A model generated the notes under the pieces. It searched no databases. It was not told the origin of the DNA and saw only the letters and a list, made by a program, of their open reading frames with translations. A program made the position numbers and the translations under genes. From a virus: DNA of 34,651 bases. Each line of letters opens with the position of its first letter. Positions within the stretch are counted from its first letter, which is position 1. This document shows positions 1 through 7,866 of this stretch, piece by piece. Location: the IMG/VR virus record IMGVR_UViG_3300032236_000759, positions 1-34,651 of that record; one strand, written 5' to 3'.

Positions 1-123
1 GGTCACCAAAGTTTATTCAGAATTTGTGGAAAGTGTGGAACGGATAATGGCAACAGCAATTAGCCCAATTACTAGGCAGTTCAGTCGGCCTTATTTGACG
101 TTGCAAGAATTCAAGAACGCACC
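1..123. repeat. Terminal direct repeat, left copy
   Basis: These 123 bases are identical to 34529-34651. The copy holds the last 21 codons of the zinc-ribbon head gene (stop at 61-63) and the start of the connector gene. It most simply reflects an assembler overlap at a closed circle, which in turn suggests a circularly permuted or terminally redundant virion genome. A physical direct terminal repeat is possible but this is short for one. Confidence 0.95.
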
Positions 124-946
124 TACCGCACTTGATTACGGCAACCTTGTTGTGGGTGGCAACCAAGCCGCACAGGACGCTGAACTTTCTAACGCTATAA
201 CCCGTGCTTCGTCTTACATTGACCAGTATTGTAATCAGGTTCTTGGTGCAACCACGGATACTGAACAGCAACGTGTTCGTGTGAACACCGACGGCACGCT
301 TCGTTTCCACCCGAAGTATTTCCCTGTGGTCGCTTTGACCGACTTGAAGTATGGGTTTTACCCAAACCAGTTGACTACCGTTCCGGATCCGGCACAGGCT
401 TGGTTGGAAGAACAAGAAGTTATTTTTCCTTACGGCAACATGGCTTACACACAGTCAAGCCAAGGGCCATTAGGTTTTGGTTTTACGTCTAACGGTCGTG
501 CTGAAACCTTTATCAAATACACCTACATTAACGGGTATGCGAACACCATTTTGGCTGCTGACGTGGCACAGGGTGCAACCAGTATTACGGTTGCTGAAGG
601 TATGGGCATTATCGCTGGTGAAATGCTAAACCTTTACGACGGTGCTTCAACTGAACGTGTGACCGTGGCAAGCACTTACACTTTTGGTTCGACCACCGTG
701 CCTTTGGCTAGCGGTTTGGTTTACGCTCACAGCACGGGTGTGTCTGCCAGCAACCTACCAGCAGCTATTAAAGAAGCTGCCATTCTTATGACTACCGCTT
801 ACCTAAAAATTCGTGGTGACGCAGCTATGACCATGGAAGTAACCAACGCAGCTACCCGTCAAAGCATGGGTGGTGGTGCTGCAAAACTTGGCACAGAAAT
901 TGGTCACGTTCAGGAAATTCTTAAACCATTCCGCAGGATTAGATAA
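47..946 (+). CDS. Head-tail connector (HK97 gp6-like)
   Basis: The protein has 299 aa with an ATG at 47. An in-frame GTG at 26 exists, but the ATG fits better because the preceding head gene ends at 63 and GGAAAG lies a few bases upstream. The first third is helical with an LTLQEFK opening and a YIDQYCNQ helix, followed by a beta-rich segment and a C-terminal helical part (AAILMTTAYLKIRG). This layout and its position after the capsid genes resemble phage connector proteins that join portal and tail. A palindrome at 383-392 is translated as Val-Pro-Asp-Pro-Ala. The stop overlaps the next start (TAATG). The role is inferred from layout and gene order. Confidence 0.7.
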   Translation: MATAISPITRQFSRPYLTLQEFKNAPTALDYGNLVVGGNQAAQDAELSNAITRASSYIDQYCNQVLGATTDTEQQRVRVNTDGTLRFHPKYFPVVALTDLKYGFYPNQLTTVPDPAQAWLEEQEVIFPYGNMAYTQSSQGPLGFGFTSNGRAETFIKYTYINGYANTILAADVAQGATSITVAEGMGIIAGEMLNLYDGASTERVTVASTYTFGSTTVPLASGLVYAHSTGVSASNLPAAIKEAAILMTTAYLKIRGDAAMTMEVTNAATRQSMGGGAAKLGTEIGHVQEILKPFRRIR

Positions 947-1434
947 TGTCAAGGCAGGAAGTTCGTAACGCTGTTGGCACGTGGGTAGCTAACGCCAACA
1001 TTGCTAACTTGAACCAAGTGTTTGCTTCACACCCTAAGCGAATTAACTTTGAACAGAACGCAGCTGTAGGTTCGGCCACCCGTGCGGCTGGTCTAGTTTT
1101 TATTGCTGGTGAAACTGAAGAACGTATTGCTGTTGGTGGTGCGTATAACGGTTGGAAACGTATCGACTACGACGTGGTGTTCCAGTTGTTTTGCCATTCC
1201 ATGCAGAACCTAAGCACCGACGCTATGACTGACTTCGACGCTATTGTGGACGCTGTAAAAGACAGGCTTAGGGCTGGTGGGCATAGACTAGGTATGTCGG
1301 ACGGAAACGTTATCTGGCAAGCTGCAGAACCTAGTATCAAGGTTTCTTATGGTGAACCAAAAACGAACGACGGCGGTGCAACCGAAATTTGGGCTGGTAT
1401 CGAATTCACGGTTACACAAATGGTTCAAGCATAA
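946..1434 (+). CDS. Neck or tail terminator protein
   Basis: This 162-aa protein begins at the A shared with the connector stop codon. It is a mixed alpha/beta protein with no membrane segment. The middle (YDVVFQLFCHS, then DAIVDAVKDRLRAGG) followed by a beta C-terminus (WAGIEFTVTQ) is the usual look of small head-closure or tail-terminator proteins encoded between connector and major tail genes. No catalytic motif was seen. Function is inferred from position and general fold pattern. Confidence 0.55.
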   Translation: MSRQEVRNAVGTWVANANIANLNQVFASHPKRINFEQNAAVGSATRAAGLVFIAGETEERIAVGGAYNGWKRIDYDVVFQLFCHSMQNLSTDAMTDFDAIVDAVKDRLRAGGHRLGMSDGNVIWQAAEPSIKVSYGEPKTNDGGATEIWAGIEFTVTQMVQA

Positions 1435-1444
1435 GGAAGTAGTC

Positions 1445-1711
1445 ATGGCGACTTACAAAAACAATGGTGGCGAACTGGTGTTCCCTAGTCTTTTTGACGC
1501 TGACGGTAACGTTTTGGTTGTTGCTTCGGGTGCTACTTTTGAAGCCATTGAAGGGTTGGTTATTGACGGTGTTGAAAACGTTTCTGTTGTATCTTCAGTT
1601 AAGTCTGACGTTGTTAGTCCTAGTGTGGACGCCGTTATTCCTGTTGAACCTGTTGTTGACCCTGTAGCTGACCCAGCCCCTGTTGAAACCCCAGTTGAAG
1701 GAACTAAGTAA
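1445..1711 (+). CDS. Small structural-region protein with Val/Pro/Asp-rich tail
   Basis: The ATG at 1445 follows an AAGGAAG ribosome-binding site 10 bases after the previous stop, so the longer reading frame from 1349 is not needed. The 88-aa product starts with MATYKNNGG and a short folded part of about 55 residues. It ends in a run of Val, Pro, Asp and Glu (VDPVADPAPVETP). That tail has the same composition as the whole next protein, which suggests a shared origin or two pieces of one extended element. The stop overlaps the next ATG. Function is unknown; a head or tail decoration role is possible. Confidence 0.6.
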   Translation: MATYKNNGGELVFPSLFDADGNVLVVASGATFEAIEGLVIDGVENVSVVSSVKSDVVSPSVDAVIPVEPVVDPVADPAPVETPVEGTK

Positions 1712-2145
1712 TGTCTGACGAACTAGACCCAACCGCACAGCCAGCCGTAGAAGCCCCTGTGGTGGACGCACAGCCAGTTGTTGACCCTACCCCAGTTGTA
1801 GACGCCCCTGTGGTCGAAACAGCCCCTGTAGCCGACGCACAGCCTGTTGTAGACGCAACCCCAAGCATTGACGCACCAGCAACCGACGTAGCCCCTGCGG
1901 ACGTTGTAGCCCCTGAAACGACCGCACCGGATCCGGCACCAGTAGAAGAACAGGCAACCGAAGTTGTTGCACCTGTGTCAGACGTTTCTGACTTGGTTGT
2001 TGACGGTGCGGTTGACCCTGTGGAAGTTGTTATTGACGAAGTCGTTGCAGCTATTGAAGCAACCGACCCAGACGTTCCAGCCCACGTTGAAATTGCTTTG
2101 TCGGTTATCCCAGCCCAGCACGGGTTGCCAGCCTTCCCACTATAA
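1711..2145 (+). CDS. Low-complexity Val/Ala/Pro/Asp repeat protein
   Basis: This 144-aa protein consists almost wholly of imperfect short repeats around PVVDA and QPVVD, rich in acidic and proline residues and almost free of basic residues. It is probably an extended or disordered spacer. A palindrome at 1927-1936 reads Pro-Asp-Pro within this context. It overlaps the upstream gene by one base and precedes the major tail gene. The long reading frame on the opposite strand is a composition shadow. Function is not recognisable; a virion decoration or spacer protein is one possibility. Confidence 0.6.
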   Translation: MSDELDPTAQPAVEAPVVDAQPVVDPTPVVDAPVVETAPVADAQPVVDATPSIDAPATDVAPADVVAPETTAPDPAPVEEQATEVVAPVSDVSDLVVDGAVDPVEVVIDEVVAAIEATDPDVPAHVEIALSVIPAQHGLPAFPL

Positions 2146-2156
2146 GGAGTAAATAA

Positions 2157-3143
2157 ATGACCGTTCAGAATACCCACAGAAGTTATATTGGTATTGCTAA
2201 GGAAGCAACCAAAGGCACAGTAGTAGCCCCAACCAACTTTATCCCTGTTGCTGTTGGCAAGCTAAAGCCTGTTGACATTATCGACCCACTATTTGACGAA
2301 GGTCTACGTGGTTCACTAGCGAAGAACTTTAACTACATTCAGGGACGTGTTCGCTCAACCTTCGACTTTGGTGGCCCAGTATTCCCAGACACCATTGGTT
2401 ACGGTATCGCTGGTTTGCTAGGTTCGGTTACCACCACAGGTGGTTCAGCACCATACACCCACACGGTTAGCCTAAAGAACGCTACCGCTATTGGTGCAGA
2501 CGCACAGCCTACCGCTTTCACCCTAACCGACTTTTATGCAGCTAACGCACGTAGTTACGCTGGTTGCCAAATTCACGAATTCGGTTTGACTTTCTCGGCT
2601 GAAGGTCTACTGGAGTATGACGCAAAAGCAACTGGTTGGCAGTCAACCGCTGTGTCAGCACCAACCGCTTCGTTCTCTACCGTTATCCCAACCCCTGTTT
2701 GGCAAGCCACCGTTACCATTGCTGGTTCGTCGGTATCGAACGCTGTTGAAGGTTCGCTAACCATGACCCGACCAGCCACCCCAATTTACGGTCTAGCCAA
2801 CACCCAAAACCCTTATCAGGTATTTGTTGGTGCTTTGGAAGTCAAGGGTGCGTTCAAGTTCGTAATGGAAACTGACACACAGCTGACCAACTTCCTAACC
2901 AACACCCAGCCAAGTATCGCCCTGAACTGGTCAGCCGGATCCGGATCCGGTGCAACCCAAATTCAGGCCACTATCACCAAGGGTGCTTACACCGTTGCAA
3001 CTATCGAACGTGGTAAAGACTTTGTTGAAGTTTCGGTGACCGTCGAAGGTATCGCTAACACTACCGACGCTGGTTCAACTGGTGGTTACGCCCCTATCAA
3101 GTGGGTTCTTCAGAACGCACTTCCTTCGGGAACTTACCAGTAA
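2157..3143 (+). CDS. Major tail protein
   Basis: This 328-aa beta-rich protein follows a strong AAGGAG site. The N-terminus (SYIGIAKEATKGT...) and the long central beta region are typical of siphophage tail tube subunits, and it is followed at once by frameshifted tail chaperone genes, which is the diagnostic neighbourhood. A double palindrome at 2935-2950 encodes a Gly-Ser stretch (AGSGSGAT) inside a beta region near residue 262. The gene is closed by a good terminator at 3153-3175, which fits a highly expressed virion protein at the end of a transcript. Confidence 0.8.
   Translation: MTVQNTHRSYIGIAKEATKGTVVAPTNFIPVAVGKLKPVDIIDPLFDEGLRGSLAKNFNYIQGRVRSTFDFGGPVFPDTIGYGIAGLLGSVTTTGGSAPYTHTVSLKNATAIGADAQPTAFTLTDFYAANARSYAGCQIHEFGLTFSAEGLLEYDAKATGWQSTAVSAPTASFSTVIPTPVWQATVTIAGSSVSNAVEGSLTMTRPATPIYGLANTQNPYQVFVGALEVKGAFKFVMETDTQLTNFLTNTQPSIALNWSAGSGSGATQIQATITKGAYTVATIERGKDFVEVSVTVEGIANTTDAGSTGGYAPIKWVLQNALPSGTYQ
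2935..2950. repeat. Double palindrome CCGGATCCGGATCCGG in major tail gene
   Basis: Two CCGGATCCGG copies share the middle six bases. The reading frame turns the element into Gly-Ser repeats, so here it behaves like a linker insertion in a structural protein. Confidence 0.9.
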
Positions 3144-3152
3144 ACCTAAGTT

Positions 3153-3175
3153 CCCTGTATTCGTTACAGGGTTTT
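3153..3175 (+). terminator. Rho-independent terminator after major tail gene
   Basis: A perfect 7-bp stem, CCCTGTA with TACAGGG, closes a 5-base loop (TTCGT) and is followed by TTTT. It lies 10 bases after the major tail stop codon. Confidence 0.85.
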
Positions 3176-3184
3176 AATGGGTGG

Positions 3185-3227
3185 CAGGGTTGCACACTAT
3201 TTGTTAGCCTTTTAGTGTGTAACCCTG
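3185..3227 (+). promoter_or_regulatory. Long hairpin upstream of tail chaperone gene
   Basis: CAGGGTTGCACACT (3185-3198) pairs with AGTGTGTAACCCTG (3214-3227) over 14 positions with one G-T wobble and a 15-base loop. It sits just before the GAAAGG ribosome-binding site of the chaperone gene. It could be a second terminator, an mRNA processing or stabilising stem, or a translational control element. No clear T-run follows. Confidence 0.6.
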
Positions 3228-3251
3228 TTACTTTATCCCGAAAGGCTAAAC

Positions 3252-3599
3252 ATGAGTAATGAAATTAAACTGCCGTCAGGCAACACCGTCACTATCAAAG
3301 ACGCTAAAGCCCTAACGCTCAAAGACCGCAAGTATGTGTTCACCAACCTAAGCCAAAACGACTTGGACAATGTTGGGGATATGTTGGACGTGTTGGAACG
3401 TGTAGCTACCGTGCTAGTCACCGAATGGTCGTTCGACCTTATCCCACCAAACATTAAGCCTGAAAGTTTTGAAAGTCTTGCACTTGACGACTTCGACGCT
3501 ATTCTTCGTGAAGCCCAAAAGGTTCTACCAACGTTGCTACCTAAGTTGGGTGACAGCGACGAAAACGTGGCTAACCCAAAAGTGATTACAGCCGACTAA
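3252..3599 (+). CDS. Tail assembly chaperone, short form
   Basis: This 115-aa protein (MSNEIKLPSG...) lies between the major tail protein and the tape measure, the invariant place for lambda G-type chaperones. It starts with an ATG after CGAAAGG. The last codons contain the slippery heptamer C CCA AAA at 3575-3581, and the zero frame ends at the TAA at 3597-3599. The chaperone should coat the tape measure during tail assembly. The product is mainly helical and acidic at its end, as expected. Confidence 0.8.
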   Translation: MSNEIKLPSGNTVTIKDAKALTLKDRKYVFTNLSQNDLDNVGDMLDVLERVATVLVTEWSFDLIPPNIKPESFESLALDDFDAILREAQKVLPTLLPKLGDSDENVANPKVITAD

Positions 3600-3814
3600 G
3601 ACGGCTGAAGTGGGTTCTTCAGGGGAACACCCCACACGAAGAACTTGAATACCCTGTTGACGAATTTCGTTACTGGCAGTTTGCTGAACGTTACGGTTGG
3701 TTGCCGTCGCAGGTGGACGCTGAAAGTGCTTATTACATGGACTGGGTTCTTGCTATTGGTAACCTGAAGAATGAAATAGAAAGCGAACAGGCGGCTACTA
3801 ATGGCAGTTATTGA
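3252..3814 (+). CDS. Tail assembly chaperone, -1 frameshift fusion (G-T type)
   Basis: A -1 slip on CCCAAAA (3575-3581) moves ribosomes into an open frame that continues from 3581 to the TGA at 3812-3814, adding 77 residues for a product of about 187 aa. The added part (RRLKWVLQGNTPHEELEYPVDEFRYWQFAERYGWLPSQ...) has no start codon and ribosome-binding site of its own. It matches the usual aromatic second half of GT fusion chaperones. The extension overlaps the next gene by 14 bases. The heptamer and open extension are visible; frameshifting itself is inferred from the family. Confidence 0.8.
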
Positions 3815-4217
3815 AGTGAACGTTGACGTGGTTTCTAAGTCCCTTGACACTTCCATTGCTAACGCTATGACAGCTGCAGGTCGTGCTTTGGGCAGACTTG
3901 CTTTGGACATGGAAACGGAAGCTATTGACAACGCTTCCGGTCCTTATGTTGCTTCGGGTAATCACGTGCCTTGGGAACGTAGTGGCCCTAACAAACGAAC
4001 GGGTTGGTTGCGTAAAAACATTGCTGCACAAAAACCTGTTCGTATCGGCTTTGGCACTTACACAGTCAACGTTACTTCGGGTGCTTCGTATTCACGGTAT
4101 GTTGAACAAGGCACTAGCCGAACAGGAAAATACCCGTTCATGCAACCAGCGTTGGATACCATTGGAAGTAAAGCAAACGAAATTTTTATGACCTATTACA
4201 ATAAGTATCGGAGATAA
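3801..4217 (+). CDS. HK97 gp10-like tail completion protein
   Basis: The 138-aa product carries the family signature near its end: YSRYVEQGTSR followed by KYPFMQPALD, a short form of the Y-x-x-x-v-E-x-GT...PF-x-x-PAL pattern of HK97 gp10 proteins. These act at the head-tail joining region or tail end. The gene overlaps the frameshifted chaperone by 14 bases and lies 5 bases from the tape measure. In HK97-type phages the homolog precedes the major tail gene, so its place after the chaperones is a rearranged order. Confidence 0.7.
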   Translation: MAVIEVNVDVVSKSLDTSIANAMTAAGRALGRLALDMETEAIDNASGPYVASGNHVPWERSGPNKRTGWLRKNIAAQKPVRIGFGTYTVNVTSGASYSRYVEQGTSRTGKYPFMQPALDTIGSKANEIFMTYYNKYRR

Positions 4218-4222
4218 CAGGC

Positions 4223-5755
4223 ATGGCTGAAAACCTTGAAGACCTTGTTATTAAAATTCGCCTTGAAGGTGAACAGACCAAAGCCGAACTGGAAGGTTTG
4301 AAGAAACAGGTTCAAAATTTTGGTGGCGAAGTCAACCATGTCAAAGAACCTGTTAATGGTTTGAAAGCACAATTTTCTGAACTTGGTAAAAGCATTGGTA
4401 AGGCTTTTGCTGCTGCTGAAATTGTGCGGTTCTTGGTGGAAAGCACAAAGGTTGCTGGTGACAATGCTGAAAGTTTTGCTGTTTTACAAAACCAGTTGAA
4501 GAACACTACTGGTGCAACTGAAAAGCAAAGCGAAGCTATTGACAAACAGTTGGAAAGTATGTCTGAAATGTCAGGCACTAAAATGCCTGAACTTCGTATT
4601 GCTTTTGGCAGTTTAGTGCGTGCTACTGGTGACAGCACTAAAGCGTTAGCGTTGCAACAGACCGCTTTAGACCTTGCAGCTTCGGCCCACATTCCTTTGG
4701 AAACAGCGGCTAAAGCACTTGGTAAAGCGGTGAACGGTAACACGTCTGCTTTAACCCGTCTTGACCCAGCACTAAAGGGTTCTAAAAACCTTTTGGGTGA
4801 CTTGGAAAAACAAACCAAGGGTGCAGCTAAAGCAGCTGCTGACACTAACCCAATGAAGCGTATGCAGGTCGAATTTGAACACATACAGGTTGCTTTGGGT
4901 AACGGGTTGTTGCCTGTTATGCGTTTGGTTTCGGACTTGCTTATGAAGCTGACACCGGTGTTCGATATGGTGGGCAAAATTATTGGGGCTATTGCTAAAC
5001 CTGTTATGGCTTTGGTAAACGTTTTTATGAAAGCCCTTATGCCTATTTTGAATATGCTTATACCTATTTTTATGCAGCTTATGGGTTCAATTATGAAACC
5101 GTTGACCAGCCTTATTAACAATGCACTTGTTCCAGCGTTTGGCCTTATCGGTGACGTTTTGAAAACCATTATGCCGTTCATTAAATTGTTGGGCAGCCTA
5201 GTTGGTGGTTACTTGAACGTAATGCTTCGCATATGGTCTGTTGAAATTCAAATTCTTGTCAAAGTGTTCACGGTTCTATGGAACATTATGAAACCGTTTG
5301 TTCAGTTCATTGAAAACGCTGTTATTGGTGCTATCAAAAACTTGATTAGTTGGTTGAAACCAATTTGGGCTGTGGTTAAACCTATGGTTGACGCTATTGC
5401 CAAATTGTTGGGTATCAACATAAACATGAAAGCCAGCGTGGACACTTCGGGTGCTAATAAGTCTTTGGCTGATATGAAAGCACCTAAATTGTCTAGTTCT
5501 TTGAACTTTAATTCTGGTGGTGCTGGTGGCGGTGGTGGAAGTGGTTCCGGATCCGGTTCGACGCACCACCACAAACACACACACATTACAACTAAGGTGA
5601 CTGCTAAGACGGACGCTAAACCACAGGACATTGCAGCTAACATTGTGAACGCTATCAAGTTCAACTTGCCTGTGGGTGTAACTGGTTCCGGATCCGGAAC
5701 GCTTTCTGTTGGTGCTGGTTCTGAAGTTGGCGGTCTAGGAATGGCAGGGGCATAA
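4223..5755 (+). CDS. Tape measure protein
   Basis: At 510 aa this is the largest tail gene and directly follows the chaperone region. The N-terminus is charged and helical (KAELEGLKKQVQNFGGEV). Around residues 225-390 come long hydrophobic helices rich in Met, Ile and Pro (MLIPIFMQLMGSIMKPL), usual for tape measures that cross the host membrane. After about residue 430 the protein turns into Gly/Ser linker with a His-rich stretch (THHHKHTH) and ends in Gly-rich sequence. Two palindromes (5547, 5688) encode Gly-Ser runs in this part. By the usual 0.15 nm per residue rule the tail would be short, near 75 nm. The stop overlaps the next ATG (TAATG). Confidence 0.85.
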   Translation: MAENLEDLVIKIRLEGEQTKAELEGLKKQVQNFGGEVNHVKEPVNGLKAQFSELGKSIGKAFAAAEIVRFLVESTKVAGDNAESFAVLQNQLKNTTGATEKQSEAIDKQLESMSEMSGTKMPELRIAFGSLVRATGDSTKALALQQTALDLAASAHIPLETAAKALGKAVNGNTSALTRLDPALKGSKNLLGDLEKQTKGAAKAAADTNPMKRMQVEFEHIQVALGNGLLPVMRLVSDLLMKLTPVFDMVGKIIGAIAKPVMALVNVFMKALMPILNMLIPIFMQLMGSIMKPLTSLINNALVPAFGLIGDVLKTIMPFIKLLGSLVGGYLNVMLRIWSVEIQILVKVFTVLWNIMKPFVQFIENAVIGAIKNLISWLKPIWAVVKPMVDAIAKLLGININMKASVDTSGANKSLADMKAPKLSSSLNFNSGGAGGGGGSGSGSGSTHHHKHTHITTKVTAKTDAKPQDIAANIVNAIKFNLPVGVTGSGSGTLSVGAGSEVGGLGMAGA

Positions 5756-6627
5756 TGGCTTTACTTAACTACCAGTTCAGTTTCAACGGTTTCAACTTTG
5801 GTAATGGAACGCCTTACCAAATTATTGACATTGACGGTTTAGCTGACCAACCAACGTTGCGTGTTCAAGACACCCCAAAGGGTTACAACGACGGTTACTT
5901 AACTGGTCGTGACTTTTTCAATGGTCGAACCATTACTTTTACTATTCACGTTTTTGCTGGTAACGGTAATTCGGCCCAACAGAACTGGTTGTTGTTGCAA
6001 GCTGCTTTGCAACCTGTTCAACAACTAACGTCGTCTAATGGTTTGTTGCAGTTCTTGTTGTCGGCTACTGATACTGCCAAACGAATGTCTGCCCGTGTTC
6101 GTAACCGTAAAGCCAAAATTGACCCTGAATACACTTACGGAATGATTAAGGCACAGGTCGAATTCTTTGCCCCTGATTACCGTTACTATGACGAAACTTT
6201 GAACACGTCGGCAACGTTGACCCCACAGTTGGCTAATGGTCGTATTTACAACCGCACTTACAACCTTATTTATACACAGGCTTTGGTGGGTAATGCTTCG
6301 GCTACGACCACGGTTAACAACACTTCGGGAACGGCAGCTGTTGGCCCTGTGATTACTTTGACTGGTCAGCCTGTGAACAACCCACAAATTACAAACCTAA
6401 GCACGGGTGCGTATGTGCAATTGGTTGGTGCTTTCGCTTCGACTGATACGCTAGTTATTGACATGACGAATAACGTTGTTACTTTGAATGGTGCTAATGC
6501 CCGTAACCTTATGACGGGTGGAAGCCAGTTCTTTACTGTTCCAGCGGCTTCGTCCCAGAATTTGTATTTCACAGCAACGTCTTCCACAGGTAATGCTGTG
6601 GTTACTTACCGTCAAGCATACGCATAG
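5755..6627 (+). CDS. Distal tail protein (Dit-like)
   Basis: The 290-aa protein opens with YQFSFNGFNFGNGTPYQIIDIDGL and continues with a DTPKGYNDG...GRTITFTIHV region. This is the N-terminal belt-domain pattern of siphovirus Dit-type proteins, which form the hub between tail tube and tip. RNRKAKIDPEYTYGMIKAQVEFFAPDY near residues 115-145 fits the same family. The second half is a beta-rich, Thr/Asn-rich domain. It directly follows the tape measure, as expected. Confidence 0.75.
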   Translation: MALLNYQFSFNGFNFGNGTPYQIIDIDGLADQPTLRVQDTPKGYNDGYLTGRDFFNGRTITFTIHVFAGNGNSAQQNWLLLQAALQPVQQLTSSNGLLQFLLSATDTAKRMSARVRNRKAKIDPEYTYGMIKAQVEFFAPDYRYYDETLNTSATLTPQLANGRIYNRTYNLIYTQALVGNASATTTVNNTSGTAAVGPVITLTGQPVNNPQITNLSTGAYVQLVGAFASTDTLVIDMTNNVVTLNGANARNLMTGGSQFFTVPAASSQNLYFTATSSTGNAVVTYRQAYA

Positions 6628-6639
6628 AAGGAATAAGAA

Positions 6640-7602
6640 ATGGCTTTACGCACACCCCCAAGTTGGTTGCAGTATGGTTCGCACACCGCTGAAAACGACC
6701 GTTTGACCGCACAGGCTTTGTATTCGTCGACTGGTGTTATTGGTGGCGGTATGGCGGTTACGGCACAGGGTTCGCCTAACATGACGGTGAACGCCGGATC
6801 CGGTTGGTGTTCAATTGTTTCGTCTTACTCAAACGCCGGTGTGTATGTTGGTTACAACGACGCAGCTGTGACTTTGACTATTGCTACACAGGACGCAACT
6901 AACAACCGCATTGACCTTATTGTTGCGACCGTGAACGACCAAGCCTATTCAGGTGTTACGAATAACATTACTTTTCAGGTCATTACTGGAACACCAGCGG
7001 TTTCTCCAACTGTTCCGTCTACACCGTCTAACAGCATTGCTTTGGCACAGGTTCTTGTTTTGTCTACTGTTAACAGCGGTGGACAGATTACTTCCGGTAA
7101 CATTACCGACGTTCGTGTTCCAGCAATTTCTAACATTGTCCAAAACCCTGTTCAGTCAATTCGTCTAACCACACCGGGTTCAGCTATTTCGACGGGTGTG
7201 CCTTTTGGTGCGACTGTTCGCCCACAAATTGTTGCTGGTCGAAACTATCTACTTGACATTACTTTGCCGTTCACTAAAACCACGGCTGGAACTGTTACAT
7301 GGCAGTTAGTTACCACGTTGGGTTCTAACACTAACATTACGGCTTCGTTCAGCGACAGCCTGAACCAGTCCGTTTCTGTTATCACCACGACCGCTGGAAC
7401 AGCAACGTTTGCAGCTTCGGCTTCCTATTCGACTGCCACTAACTATGTGACCCGTTTTACTGGCACTATTACTGCTGGAACTACTGGACGTGTTTACCTG
7501 AACTTGAACGCTGTTTCCGCTGGAACTATCACCCCGTTGGCTGGTTCACAGTTCACGCTCACCGACTTGGGAACTTCGGCCACTATCGGTAACCTAGCGT
7601 AA
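6640..7602 (+). CDS. Minor tail protein, possible tip or receptor-binding
   Basis: This 320-aa protein follows an AAGGAAT site. The first 100 residues (PPSWLQYGSHTAENDRLTAQALYS..., then MTVNAGSGWCSIVSS) resemble the baseplate-type N-terminal domain common in minor tail proteins of actinobacteriophages. The C-terminal two-thirds is Thr/Ser-rich beta sequence of the kind found in receptor-binding domains. A palindrome at 6794-6803 encodes Gly-Ser-Gly in the N-terminal part. Host receptor contact is inferred, not shown. Confidence 0.65.
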   Translation: MALRTPPSWLQYGSHTAENDRLTAQALYSSTGVIGGGMAVTAQGSPNMTVNAGSGWCSIVSSYSNAGVYVGYNDAAVTLTIATQDATNNRIDLIVATVNDQAYSGVTNNITFQVITGTPAVSPTVPSTPSNSIALAQVLVLSTVNSGGQITSGNITDVRVPAISNIVQNPVQSIRLTTPGSAISTGVPFGATVRPQIVAGRNYLLDITLPFTKTTAGTVTWQLVTTLGSNTNITASFSDSLNQSVSVITTTAGTATFAASASYSTATNYVTRFTGTITAGTTGRVYLNLNAVSAGTITPLAGSQFTLTDLGTSATIGNLA

Positions 7603-7641
7603 TTCTGAAGCGTAGGGTCACCGTCTTTTAGACTTAGTTTT

Positions 7642-7866
7642 ATGACCGAACAACAAGACCCGAAACCAACGAATTCGGCGTTGCTTATGCAAATTGCTGG
7701 CAGGTTGTCTGTCATAGAAAGCAAACTGAACGTTCTAGGCGACCATGAAGACCGGATCCGGGAACTTGAAAAGGCACGCTATAAGTCGGCTTGGTTAACT
7801 TCGGTTTTGTCGTCGGCGTTGTCGGCAGCTATTGTTTTCGTAATTATCAAAGGACTAGGTGGCTAA
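7642..7866 (+). CDS. Small coiled-coil membrane protein (XhlA/holin-associated type)
   Basis: The 74-aa product has a helical charged stretch (RLSVIESKLNVLGDHEDRIRELEKARYKSAW) and one C-terminal membrane helix of about 20 residues (LTSVLSSALSAAIVFVIIKGL). This layout resembles XhlA-like lysis accessory proteins, in which a cytoplasmic coiled coil precedes a membrane anchor. It overlaps the endolysin start (TAATG), which supports a lysis role. A palindrome at 7752-7761 encodes Arg-Ile-Arg within the coiled coil. Confidence 0.65.
   Translation: MTEQQDPKPTNSALLMQIAGRLSVIESKLNVLGDHEDRIRELEKARYKSAWLTSVLSSALSAAIVFVIIKGLGG

Noticed and set aside
1-123. Physical direct terminal repeat of the virion genome
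   Set aside because: The copy is short and breaks through a coding overlap, which fits an assembler overlap better.
1704-2177. Ser/Thr/Ala-rich open frame on the minus strand
   Set aside because: It is the composition shadow of the Pro/Val/Asp repeat protein and has no support of its own.
4312-5181. Long open frame of 289 codons on the minus strand
   Set aside because: It lies wholly inside the tape measure gene, has no ribosome-binding site in keeping with this phage, and mirrors its codon composition.
5547-5697. Engineered Gly-Ser linkers or cloning scars with a GGATCC site
   Set aside because: The same element occurs in several frames, in four intergenic gaps and in small natural genes all around the genome, so it is not a construct feature.
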